This document shows, piece by piece, positions 52,835 through 60,267 of a stretch of DNA of 64,000 nt. Each line of letters opens with the position of its first letter. The stretch's first letter is position 1. The position numbers and the translations under genes are program-made. The stretch is from Actinocatenispora comari (lineage in GTDB: Bacteria; Actinomycetota; Actinomycetes; Mycobacteriales; Micromonosporaceae), in NCBI RefSeq assembly GCF_017312725.1, contig NZ_BOPO01000049.1:1-64000 (forward strand). Reading direction: 5' to 3'. The notes under the pieces are model-generated. The model was not told where the DNA came from and did no database searches. It saw nothing but the letters and a program-made list of their open reading frames with translations.

Positions 52835-55276
52835 ATGCACGCACTCTTCGAGATCCCACCGGTCCAGCCCGCCTCGTCGGCCCGTCGGCCGCCCGCCACC
52901 GACCCCGACGAGCTGTTGCGCGGGCTCAACGCGCAGCAGCGGGCGGCGGTCGTGCACGCCGGTTCGCCGCTGCTGATCGTGGCCGGCGCCGGCTCCGGCA
53001 AGACCCGCGTGCTGACCCACCGGATCGCCTACCTGCTCGCCGCGCGGGACGTGACGCCCGGCCAGATCATGGCGATCACGTTCACCAACAAGGCGGCCGG
53101 CGAGATGCGCGAGCGGGTCGCCGGCCTGGTCGGCCCGCGCGGCCGGCGGATGTGGGTGTCCACCTTCCACTCCGCCTGCGTGCGGATCCTGCGCGCCGAG
53201 CACGAGCACGCCGGGCTGAAGTCGACCTTCTCCATCTACGACGCGGACGACTCGCGCCGGCTGATGCAGCTGGTGGCCCGCGAGCTCGACCTCGACCCGA
53301 AGCGCTACCCGGCCCGGTCGCTCGCCGCCCAGGTGTCCAACCTGAAGAACGAGCTGGTCGACGAGTCGACGTTCGCGGCCCGGGCGTCCGGCCCGGCCGA
53401 GCGGGCACTGTCCGAGGCCTACACGTCCTACCAGCAGCGGCTGCGGCAGGCGCACGCGCTCGACTTCGACGACCTGATCATGACCACGGTGCGGCTGCTG
53501 CAGACGTTCCCCGACGTCGCCGAGCACTACCACCGGCGGTTCCGGCACATCCTGGTGGACGAGTACCAGGACACCAACCATGCCCAGTACGTGCTGATCA
53601 AGGAGCTGGTGGGCGGCGGCAGCGGGAGCCTGCCGGAGTCGGTGGACGACGACGGCGAGCCGGTGCCGCCGGCCGAGCTGTGCGTGGTCGGCGACGCGGA
53701 CCAGTCGATCTACGCGTTCCGCGGCGCGACGATCCGCAACATCATGGAGTTCGAGCGCGACTTCCCGACCGCCGAGACGATCCTGCTGGAGCAGAACTAC
53801 CGCTCCACCCAGACGATCCTCAACGCGGCCAACCGGGTGATCGAGCGCAACACCGAGCGCAAGCCCAAGAACCTCTGGTCCGACTCCGGCACCGGCGAGA
53901 AGATCGTCGGCTACGTCGCGGACAACGAGCACGACGAGGCCGACTGGGTGGCCAAGGAGATCGACCGGCTGGTCGACGACGAGGGGTACAAGCCGGCCGA
54001 CGTCGCCGTCTTCTACCGCACCAACGCGCAGTCGCGGGTCTTCGAGGACATCTTCATCCGCTTCGGCGTGCCGTACAAGGTGGTCGGCGGGGTTCGGTTC
54101 TACGAGCGCAAGGAGGTCCGGGACGCGCTGGCCTACCTGCGGGCGATCGCCAACCCGGACGACGTGGTCAGCGTCCGGCGCATCCTGAACACCCCGCGCC
54201 GGGGCATCGGCGAGCGGGCCGAGGCGTGCGTGGATGCGTTGGCCGGCAAGGAGAACATCTCGTTCGGTGCCGCGCTGGAGCGGGCCGGCGAGGCGGTCGG
54301 CATCTCCTCGCGCGCGGTGAAGGGCATCGGTGACTTCACCGCGATCATGGCCGAGGTGCGCCAGATGGCCGCCACCGAGCCGCCGGAAGACGTGCTGGAG
54401 GCGGTGCTCGCCCGGTCCGGTTACCTGGCCGAGCTGGAGGAGAGCGACGATCCGCAGGACGCCGGCCGGGTGGAGAACCTGCAGGAGCTCGTCAGCGTCG
54501 CCCGGGAGTACACCGAGCGGATCGAGCGCGCCGCCGCGGCCGGCGAGGACGACGACGCGGCCGGCGAGGAGATCGAGGAGACGCCGTCGCTGGCCGGGTT
54601 CCTGGAGCAGGTGGCGCTGGTCGCCGACGCGGACGAGATCCCCGACGGCGACGGCGAGCAGTCCGGGGTGGTCACCCTGATGACGCTGCACACCGCGAAG
54701 GGGCTGGAGTTCCCGGTGGTGTTCCTGACCGGGATGGAGGACGGCGTCTTCCCGCACATGCGGTCCATGGGTGACAAGCGCGAGCTGGAGGAGGAGCGCC
54801 GGCTCGCCTACGTCGGGATCACCCGGGCCCGGCAGCGGCTGTACATCTCGCGGGCCGTCACACGCTCGGCGTGGGGGCAGCCGCAGTACAACCCGGAGTC
54901 GCGGTTCGTGCCCGAGCTGCCGACCGAGCTGATCGACTGGAAGCGCACCGCCGACGCGTACACCAGCTGGACCCGGGGCGGGGTCGGCCGGGGTGAGTCG
55001 GCGCAGTATCGCGGGCCGAGCAGCGAGCTGACCAGCGGGCCGAAGAGCAAGGCGCTGGCCGACAAGCTGGGGCTGGATCCGAAGCTGGTCGGCGCGGCCA
55101 GCGAGCTGCGGCAGGTGCCGTCGCTGTCCCCGGGTGACCGGGTCAACCACGACCGGCACGGTCTCGGCCGGGTGGTGGCGGTGCAGGGGTCCGGGCCGCG
55201 GGCCCAGGCGCAGATCGACTTCGGTGACCAGACGATGTGGATCGTGCTGCGGCACGCCCCGATCCAGAAGCTCTGA
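52835..55276 (+). CDS. pcrA: ATP-dependent DNA helicase PcrA/UvrD
   Basis: The 813-residue superfamily 1 helicase has motif I GAGSGKTRVLTHR (51-), motif Ia ITFTNKAAGEMRER, motif II VDEYQDTN, motif III GDADQSIYAFRGA and motif IV LEQNYRS. It also has motif V LMTLHTAKGLEFPVVFLTGMEDG and motif VI EERRLAYVGITRARQ. The C-terminal Tudor-like part (GDRVNHDRHGLGRVVAVQG) is present. It unwinds DNA 3'-5' in repair and replication restart. ATG at 52835 is chosen; TAGACT at 52821-52826 could be the -10 box. A strong terminator follows at 55283-55338. Confidence 0.95.
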   Translation: MHALFEIPPVQPASSARRPPATDPDELLRGLNAQQRAAVVHAGSPLLIVAGAGSGKTRVLTHRIAYLLAARDVTPGQIMAITFTNKAAGEMRERVAGLVGPRGRRMWVSTFHSACVRILRAEHEHAGLKSTFSIYDADDSRRLMQLVARELDLDPKRYPARSLAAQVSNLKNELVDESTFAARASGPAERALSEAYTSYQQRLRQAHALDFDDLIMTTVRLLQTFPDVAEHYHRRFRHILVDEYQDTNHAQYVLIKELVGGGSGSLPESVDDDGEPVPPAELCVVGDADQSIYAFRGATIRNIMEFERDFPTAETILLEQNYRSTQTILNAANRVIERNTERKPKNLWSDSGTGEKIVGYVADNEHDEADWVAKEIDRLVDDEGYKPADVAVFYRTNAQSRVFEDIFIRFGVPYKVVGGVRFYERKEVRDALAYLRAIANPDDVVSVRRILNTPRRGIGERAEACVDALAGKENISFGAALERAGEAVGISSRAVKGIGDFTAIMAEVRQMAATEPPEDVLEAVLARSGYLAELEESDDPQDAGRVENLQELVSVAREYTERIERAAAAGEDDDAAGEEIEETPSLAGFLEQVALVADADEIPDGDGEQSGVVTLMTLHTAKGLEFPVVFLTGMEDGVFPHMRSMGDKRELEEERRLAYVGITRARQRLYISRAVTRSAWGQPQYNPESRFVPELPTELIDWKRTADAYTSWTRGGVGRGESAQYRGPSSELTSGPKSKALADKLGLDPKLVGAASELRQVPSLSPGDRVNHDRHGLGRVVAVQGSGPRAQAQIDFGDQTMWIVLRHAPIQKL

Positions 55277-55282
55277 CCCGAA

Positions 55283-55338
55283 CCGGCGTGCCGGGCCGGC
55301 CGCGCGGCGCGAGCGATATCACCGCGCCGGCACGCCGG
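55283..55338 (+). terminator. Terminator hairpin after pcrA
   Basis: CCGGCGTGCCGG (55283-55294) and CCGGCACGCCGG (55327-55338) are perfect complements, with further inner GC pairing. It isolates pcrA from the leader-peptide transcript that starts at about 55359. Confidence 0.65.
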
Positions 55339-55346
55339 CGGGCGGT

Positions 55347-55352
55347 TATGCT
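55347..55352 (+). promoter_or_regulatory. -10 element of leaderless alanine leader
   Basis: TATGCT lies six bases before the ATG at 55359, so transcription should start at the leader-peptide ATG. Confidence 0.55.
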
Positions 55353-55358
55353 GGGCCC

Positions 55359-55439
55359 ATGCAGGACTTGGTGCATCACAATCTCGTGGTGAATTCCGCC
55401 GCGGCCGCGCGAGCTGCCAGCTCGCCGGCCGCCGAGTAG
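55359..55439 (+). CDS. Alanine-rich leader peptide (candidate attenuator)
   Basis: A 26-codon ORF starts MQDLVHHNLVVN and continues SAAAARAASSPAAE with eight Ala codons, four in a row. No ribosome site is present; the TATGCT box six bases upstream predicts a leaderless mRNA. Right behind it lie a terminator-like hairpin (55452-55477) and a stand-alone alanyl-tRNA synthetase-like gene. Ala codons inside the pairing segment 55412-55437 would let ribosome stalling choose between structures, as in known ribosome-mediated attenuators. The peptide itself is probably not functional. Confidence 0.6.
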   Translation: MQDLVHHNLVVNSAAAARAASSPAAE

Positions 55440-55451
55440 CTCCTGCATTCC

Positions 55452-55477
55452 TCCGGCGACCGGACACGGTCGCCGGA
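55452..55477 (+). terminator. Attenuator-type terminator with alternative pairing
   Basis: TCCGGCGACCG (55452-55462) and CGGTCGCCGGA (55467-55477) form a perfect 11-bp stem with GACA loop followed by TTCGTGTCTTCCT. CCGGCCGCCGAG inside the leader ORF (55426-55437) can instead pair with the left arm CTCCGGCGACCGG, with one mismatch and one bulge, giving an antiterminator. GCGAGCT-GCC-AGCTCGC in the leader ORF is a further hairpin. Confidence 0.6.
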
Positions 55478-55567
55478 TTCGTGTCTTCCTCCAGGCCAGT
55501 GGGTCAGGGGATTCCGTGTCGCCGGCGGTGTCCGGTCGCGCCATCCGCGCACCGACGGGAGTCCACA

Positions 55568-56755
55568 ATGGACACAGACTCGATCCTCGACCACGGCACA
55601 GAGCGCATCCTCGACACCTACCTCGACTTCTACCGAGACCGCGGCCACCGGGTGCTGCCCGGCGGCACGCTGATCCCGCCGCCGGGCGACCCGGTGCTGT
55701 TCACCACCTCCGGCGTGCATCCACTGGTACGGCACCTGGAGACCGGTCACCATCCGCTCGGCGGTCGGCTGGTGAACGTGCAGCGCTGCCTGCGCACCAC
55801 GGACCTGGACGAGGTGGGCGACGACCGGCACTACACCCTGTTCGAGATGCTCGGCAGCTGGTCGTTCGGCGACTACTCGCACGAGCAGAGCCTGCGCTGG
55901 GGGTACGAACTGCTCACCGACGGGTTCGGCCTGAGCCCGGATCGCCTGTACGTCACCGTGTTCGGCGGCACCGGCGAGCTGGGGCCGGACGAGGAGTCGC
56001 GGCGCACCTGGACCGAGCTCGGCGTACCGGTGGAGCTCGAAGGAGAGAACTGGTGGTCGCTGGGGGAGACCGGGCCGTGCGGCCCCGACTCCGAGATCCA
56101 CGTCTGGACCGGTGACGGTCCGCCGACCGGAACGCCCGGCACCGAACCGCGCTGGATGGAGCTGTGGAACCACGTCGAGATGCGGTACCGGCGGCTGCCC
56201 GACGGCTCGCTCGAACCGCTGCCGCGGCGCGTGGTGGACACCGGCATGGGCCTGGAGCGCCTGGTGACGCTGCTGAGCGGGGTGCGCACCGGGTACGACA
56301 CCGACCTGTTCCTGCCGTGGTTGTCGACCGCGCGGCGGCTCTGGGGCGTGCACGGGCGTACCGAACGGGTCGTCAGCGACCACCTGCGCTCGGTCGTCGC
56401 GCTGCTCGGCGACGGGGTCCGGCCCGGGCCGACCGGGCGCGGCTACGTGCCGCGCCGGTTGATCCGCCGGGTACTGACCCGGTTGTGGCGAGACGACGAC
56501 ACCCACTCGCTGTCCGAGCTGCCGGACGAGTTGCTCACCGACACGCTGCGGCACTTCCGGCAGCCGCTCGACACCCCGGTACGGGAGGTGCTGCTGGACG
56601 AGCAGCGCCGGTTCGGCGAGCTGGTGCGGCGCGGGCGGCGGGTGCTCGGCCGGTACCGGGGGCGGCCGCTGGGCGACGACGACCTGCGCTACCTGCACGA
56701 CACGCACGGCCTGCCGCCGGAGGTGGTCACCGACCTGTACGAGGAGGTGTCCTGA
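55568..56755 (+). CDS. Alanyl-tRNA synthetase-like catalytic domain protein
   Basis: The 395-residue protein corresponds to only the aminoacylation part of AlaRS. Class II motif 2 region is QRCLRTTDLDEVGDD...TLFEMLGSWSFGDYSHEQSL, then GETGPCGPDSEI, WNHVEMRYRRLPDGSLEPLP and motif 3 DTGMGLERL. The editing domain and C-Ala domain of full-length (about 880 residues) AlaRS are absent. Such proteins can be extra synthetases or supply aminoacyl-tRNA or aminoacyl-AMP to special pathways; the role here is unknown. ATG at 55568 follows GGGAG. The upstream leader region suggests control by alanine supply. Confidence 0.8.
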   Translation: MDTDSILDHGTERILDTYLDFYRDRGHRVLPGGTLIPPPGDPVLFTTSGVHPLVRHLETGHHPLGGRLVNVQRCLRTTDLDEVGDDRHYTLFEMLGSWSFGDYSHEQSLRWGYELLTDGFGLSPDRLYVTVFGGTGELGPDEESRRTWTELGVPVELEGENWWSLGETGPCGPDSEIHVWTGDGPPTGTPGTEPRWMELWNHVEMRYRRLPDGSLEPLPRRVVDTGMGLERLVTLLSGVRTGYDTDLFLPWLSTARRLWGVHGRTERVVSDHLRSVVALLGDGVRPGPTGRGYVPRRLIRRVLTRLWRDDDTHSLSELPDELLTDTLRHFRQPLDTPVREVLLDEQRRFGELVRRGRRVLGRYRGRPLGDDDLRYLHDTHGLPPEVVTDLYEEVS

Positions 56756-56822
56756 CGGCCGGCCACCCGGCTGCTCGGCCGCGCGGTGCCAGGACGGCGC
56801 ACCGCGGCCGTGCCGATGGCGG

Positions 56823-56828
56823 TACCGT
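56823..56828 (+). promoter_or_regulatory. -10 element of leaderless DinB gene
   Basis: TACCGT, six bases before the ATG at 56835. Confidence 0.5.
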
Positions 56829-56834
56829 CCCGCC

Positions 56835-57611
56835 ATGGTGGAGTACAGGGACGCGGAGCTGGGCGGCTCGCGGTTCGAGCACACCGATCTGCGCGGGGCC
56901 GAGTTCCGCGCGGTCGACCTGAGCGGGGCGCGGTTTCGCGCGGTCGCGCTGTCCGGCGTGGTGATGCGCGGGGTCGAGCTGGACGGCGTCGACATCAACG
57001 GCGAACTGCGCAACGTCACGATCAACGGGGTGCGGGTCGACGAGTACGTCAGCGCCGAGCTCGACCGGCGGTACCCGGACCGGGTGCGGATGCGTCCGAC
57101 CGACCCGGCCGGGTTCCGCGCGGCGTGGGATCTGGTGGAACGGCTGTGGGCCGGTACGGTCGAGCGCGCCCGCGGGCTCGATCCGGTGCTGCTGCACGAA
57201 TCCGTCGACGGCGAGTGGTCGTTCACCGAGACGTTGCGGCATCTGGTGTTCGCCACCGACGCGTGGGTGCGCCGGGCGATCCTCGGCGATCCGGCGCCGT
57301 GGGATCCGCTGGACCTGCCGTGGGGCGAGGCGCCGGACATCCCGGGGGTGCCGCGGGACCGGGCCGCCCGGCCGGCGTTGGCCGAGGTGCTGGCGCTGCG
57401 CGCGGACCGGATGGCGACGGTGCGGCGGGTGGTCGACGGGCTGACCGACGAGTCGCTGGCCGCCGACACCGAGCCGGTCGCCGGCCCGGGCTGGCCCGAG
57501 TCGATCGGCTTCCCGGTGCGCGAGTGCCTGCTGACCGTCCTCAACGAGGAGTGGGAGCACCGGCTGTACGCCGAGCGTGACCTCACCGCGCTGGAGGCCC
57601 GGCCGCGCTGA
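56835..57611 (+). CDS. Pentapeptide-repeat and DinB-like protein
   Basis: The 258-residue protein joins about 60 residues of pentapeptide-repeat-like sequence (RFEHTDLRGAEFRAVDLSGARFRAVALSG) to a DinB-type four-helix bundle (about 90-250; SFTETLRHLVFATDAWVRRAI, NEEWEHRLYAERDL) with His residues that could bind metal. DinB proteins often act in thiol transfer or detoxification. The fusion of the two is uncommon but present in actinobacteria. ATG at 56835 with TACCGT six bases upstream predicts a leaderless mRNA. It faces the M23 peptidase gene. Confidence 0.8.
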   Translation: MVEYRDAELGGSRFEHTDLRGAEFRAVDLSGARFRAVALSGVVMRGVELDGVDINGELRNVTINGVRVDEYVSAELDRRYPDRVRMRPTDPAGFRAAWDLVERLWAGTVERARGLDPVLLHESVDGEWSFTETLRHLVFATDAWVRRAILGDPAPWDPLDLPWGEAPDIPGVPRDRAARPALAEVLALRADRMATVRRVVDGLTDESLAADTEPVAGPGWPESIGFPVRECLLTVLNEEWEHRLYAERDLTALEARPR

Positions 57612-57622
57612 ACCGGCGCTCG

Positions 57623-58354
57623 TCAGCCGCCGGCGAGCAGGTTCAGGCCACTGGCCCGCAGGTACGGCACGGGGTCGAAGGCGACGCCGTTGCGGCGCAG
57701 CTCGAAGTGCAGGTGCGGGCCGGTCGAGTCGCCGGTCGAGCCCGAGTACGCGATCAGCTGGCCGCGCGCGACGCGCTGCCCGGTGGAGACCACCACGGAC
57801 GAGTTGTGACCGTACACAGTGGACAGACCGCCGCCGTCGTCGATCTCGACGCCGTTGCCGTACCCGCCGTCCCAGCCGGCGAGCGTGACCGTGCCGGCGT
57901 GCGCCGCGTACACCGGGGTGCCGGTACCGACGGCGAGGTCGACGCCGGGATGGTTGGTGCCCCACCGGGCGCCGAACTGCGAGGTCACCGTGTACCCGTG
58001 CACCGGCAGTACCCACGCGACCGGCTTCGCCTTCGGTTTCGCCGATGGGCTCCGGGACGGGCTCGGTGACGGCGACGCCGAGCGCGACGCGCTGGCCGAC
58101 GGGGACGCGGTACGGGCCCGGCCGCGTGAGGCGCGCTGCTGCGCCGCTCGCTGCCGGTCCGCGGTGGCCGGTGCGGCCGAGGTCTGCGCCGCGGCCGGTG
58201 GCCCGGCCGGATGGTCGGCGGCCGCGTACGCCGCGCCGGCGCCCAGCGCGGACGCCACGGTGAGGGTGGCGGCGACGGTCAGGGCACGCCGACCGCGTCG
58301 GGGCGGCAGGTGGTGTCGCCCGGTGTCGCGGAACCGCCTCGGCAGCAGCGCCAA
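57623..58354 (-). CDS. M23 (LytM-type) peptidoglycan peptidase
   Basis: The 243-residue exported protein has a basic start, one signal-anchor ([22 protein letters not shown]), an Ala/Ser/Pro/Lys linker (about 65-115) and an M23 domain with metal ligands in [11 protein letters not shown] and GPHLHFEL. It would cut peptidoglycan cross-links at the cell wall. A TTG start at 58354 is chosen because GGAGG sits eight bases before it and the predicted signal follows directly; the open frame extends to 58558 but without support. A 73-codon minus-strand ORF in another frame (58500-58279) with its own hydrophobic stretch overlaps the start. Confidence 0.75.
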   Translation of the reverse strand: MALLPRRFRDTGRHHLPPRRGRRALTVAATLTVASALGAGAAYAAADHPAGPPAAAQTSAAPATADRQRAAQQRASRGRARTASPSASASRSASPSPSPSRSPSAKPKAKPVAWVLPVHGYTVTSQFGARWGTNHPGVDLAVGTGTPVYAAHAGTVTLAGWDGGYGNGVEIDDGGGLSTVYGHNSSVVVSTGQRVARGQLIAYSGSTGDSTGPHLHFELRRNGVAFDPVPYLRASGLNLLAGG

Positions 58355-58674
58355 CGTTCGGTCCTCCAGGGGGTCGTCCGCGGCACCGGGGGTGTGCCGC
58401 GAGTCGCCGCGCCGACGGCCAGCGCCGACGCGGCGATCACGGTAAGCACTCGACGCGGTGCGGAGTGTCCGCTTTTGCGTGCGGCATCGGGTCGCGTCAT
58501 CGGTGCGAGGATCGCTTCGTCGGTATCGAGGTGGTTTGTCCGCTGCGGGAAGCGTCACACTGTGCCGCTCGCCTCCCCGTACGGGCCCGGCGAGGGGCGC
58601 TCCGGACGGCCGCGGGGCGCGGTTCGTCCATCGACGGCTTAGGATTCGTTCAGGTCGCAGCGGAGGGACGGACG
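58355..58674. other. Divergent gap between M23 gene and icmB
   Basis: This 320-bp gap holds no convincing gene besides the overlapping 73-codon frame (58279-58500, minus), whose start-like region reads [19 protein letters not shown] (58640-58645) may be the -10 box of the icmB gene. I see no riboswitch consensus. Confidence 0.4.
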
Positions 58675-59076
58675 ATGAGTGGACGGATCCGGGTCGTGGT
58701 CGCCAAGCCGGGGCTGGACGGGCACGACCGTGGCGCCAAGGTGGTGGCCCGCGCGCTGCGGGACGCCGGCATGGAGGTCGTGTACACCGGGCTGCACCAG
58801 ACCCCGGAGCAGATCGTCGCGACCGCGTTGCAGGAGGACGCCGACGCGATCGGCCTGTCGGTCCTCTCCGGCGCGCACATGACGCTGTTCGCCAAGCTCG
58901 TCGAGCTGCTGGCCGAACGCGACGCGAGCGACATCGTGGTCTTCGGCGGCGGCATCATCCCGGACGCCGACCTGCCCGAACTGGAGCGGATCGGCGTCGC
59001 GAAGATCTTCACCCCCGGCGCCAGCACCCAGGCCATCGTCGACTGGGTCAACGGGAACGTGCCGGCGCGCGTCTGA
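58675..59076 (+). CDS. icmB: Cobalamin-binding mutase subunit, IcmB-like
   Basis: The 133-residue protein is a stand-alone B12-binding domain with the DxHxxG motif (D15-G-H17-D-R-G20 in [10 protein letters not shown]), [10 protein letters not shown] and [11 protein letters not shown]. It closely resembles the small subunit of isobutyryl-CoA mutase, which isomerises isobutyryl-CoA and n-butyryl-CoA with a large partner subunit (IcmA), and similar methylmalonyl-CoA mutase parts. ATG at 58675 follows CGGAGGGACGG. No large subunit gene lies in the window, so it must act with a partner encoded elsewhere. Confidence 0.85.
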   Translation: MSGRIRVVVAKPGLDGHDRGAKVVARALRDAGMEVVYTGLHQTPEQIVATALQEDADAIGLSVLSGAHMTLFAKLVELLAERDASDIVVFGGGIIPDADLPELERIGVAKIFTPGASTQAIVDWVNGNVPARV

Positions 59077-59295
59077 CCGTTGCACCACACCGCTCGTACC
59101 GGCCCCGCCGGCTGCGGGCGGTTCGCCGTGCGGGCGAACCGGTACGAACTCTCCGTAAAAGTCAATGCGACTGGGCGTTACCTCGATCACGGACCGTCGT
59201 TGAGATCAACGTCGGCGTCGAAGCGATTCGGTACCGGCGCGGCAAGACGGCCGATGCCCTGTCGGTCGAGGGGTGGCGGCAGGGCGTCGTGCATA
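59077..59295. other. Gap after icmB, no recognised gene
   Basis: The stretch between icmB and the terminator at 59296 has no ORF with a ribosome site that I can support. It is slightly AT-richer around 59150-59210, and a small RNA ending at the terminator is possible. Confidence 0.3.
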
Positions 59296-59336
59296 GGGGC
59301 CGGGTGTCTGAGGGGTGCACCCGGCCCCTTCTTTCT
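59296..59336 (+). terminator. Intrinsic terminator with U-tract
   Basis: GGGGCCGGGTG (59296-59306) pairs with CACCCGGCCCC (59318-59328) and is followed by TTCTTTCT. It is the best U-tract terminator in the window, 220 bases after icmB. Confidence 0.75.
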
Positions 59337-59357
59337 GCCCTCCGGAGCCTTTCCGCC

Positions 59358-59514
59358 CTCCGGAGCCACCGGCTTCCCGTCTCCGGGGCCACCCGCTTCT
59401 CGTCTCCGGGGCCACCCGCTTCTCGTCTCCGGGGCCACCGGCTTCCTGTCTCCGGGCCACCGGCTTCCTGTCTCCGGGGCCACCGGCTCGCCGCTCCCGG
59501 CCACCGGCTTCGCG
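59358..59514. repeat. Seven-copy 23-bp tandem repeat
   Basis: Seven units of CTCCGGGGCCACCGGCTTCC-type sequence (23, 23, 23, 23, 22, 22 and 21 bp) run without spacers. The first is 59358-59380 and the last 59494-59514. The period is not a multiple of three and no ribosome site precedes it, so it is not coding. Units differ at only a few positions. Confidence 0.85.
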
Positions 59515-59669
59515 ACGAACCCGCGGGCCGGTTTCCCTTTCCGACCGTTTGCTGGCAAGGTGGGAGAGCCATCCGGCCCGAGCAGCCGCGCCGGTGGCCG
59601 CGGGCGACATCGGCCACCCTCGCCGAGGCGCCCGCACACCACGTCCGGTCCGTACAGGAGAATGCGCTC

Positions 59670-60263
59670 GTGAACGACGCCCCTCGGTACACGACCCGGG
59701 TGCCCGCTGGCCGGCCCGTCGTGGTCGAGCCGGACATCCGCCGCATCGCCCGCCGGTACGGCCGGCGGCTCGCCGTCGGCATCGCGATGATGGCGCTGTG
59801 GATCGCGCTCGCCGCGATCGGCCTGACCACCGGTGCCTTCGACGTGGACACCCCGACGCTGATCGCCTGGCTGCTCGGTGCGGTCGTGGTGATCATCGGG
59901 GTCGTGCTGGTGATCCAGCGCTGGCGCGCCGAGTCGCGCGGACCGCTGCTGGTTGCCGACGAGCAGGGCGTCTGGCTGCGGATGGGCGGCACGATCAAGG
60001 TGCGTGGGCTGTTCCTGCCGTGGGACACCGTGGAGAAGGTCGAACTCGTCGAGTACCGCCGGGCCGCCGTGCTGTGCGTGCGCAGCGAGCTGGGCGAGGC
60101 CACCGTCCGGCAGAAGTCCGACGACCTGCTGATGGAGGTACGGCGTCGGCGCCGCTGGTGCGACAGCTCGTTCGCGGTGCACGCCTGGTTCACTCGGGCC
60201 CAGTTGCCGGACGTGCTCGGCCGTCTGCACTCCCTCGGTGGCGACCGAGTCCGCGCCGAATAG
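59670..60263 (+). CDS. Two-helix membrane protein with PH-like domain
   Basis: The 197-residue protein has two hydrophobic helices (LAVGIAMMALWIALAAIGL and LIAWLLGAVVVIIGVVLVIQ). A C-terminal beta-rich domain (LLVADEQGVWLRMGG, LPWDTVEKVELVEYRRAAVLCV) resembling bacterial PH-like/YdbT-type domains follows. GTG at 59670 follows ACAGGAG. Function unknown; membrane-associated scaffolding is possible. It lies after the tandem repeat and before the long inverted-repeat element. Confidence 0.75.
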   Translation: MNDAPRYTTRVPAGRPVVVEPDIRRIARRYGRRLAVGIAMMALWIALAAIGLTTGAFDVDTPTLIAWLLGAVVVIIGVVLVIQRWRAESRGPLLVADEQGVWLRMGGTIKVRGLFLPWDTVEKVELVEYRRAAVLCVRSELGEATVRQKSDDLLMEVRRRRRWCDSSFAVHAWFTRAQLPDVLGRLHSLGGDRVRAE

Positions 60264-60267
60264 CTCT

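Noticed and set aside
52703-55255. An 850-codon open frame on the minus strand across pcrA
   Set aside because: It lies opposite intact helicase motifs, is Arg/Leu/His-rich with no recognisable domain, and is a typical high-GC antisense shadow.
58501-58674. Cyclic-di-AMP riboswitch for the M23 peptidase
   Set aside because: Cell-wall hydrolase genes often carry one, but I could not match the conserved core on the minus strand.
59358-59514. CRISPR array
   Set aside because: Units are contiguous 21-23-bp repeats with no unique spacers and no cas genes nearby.
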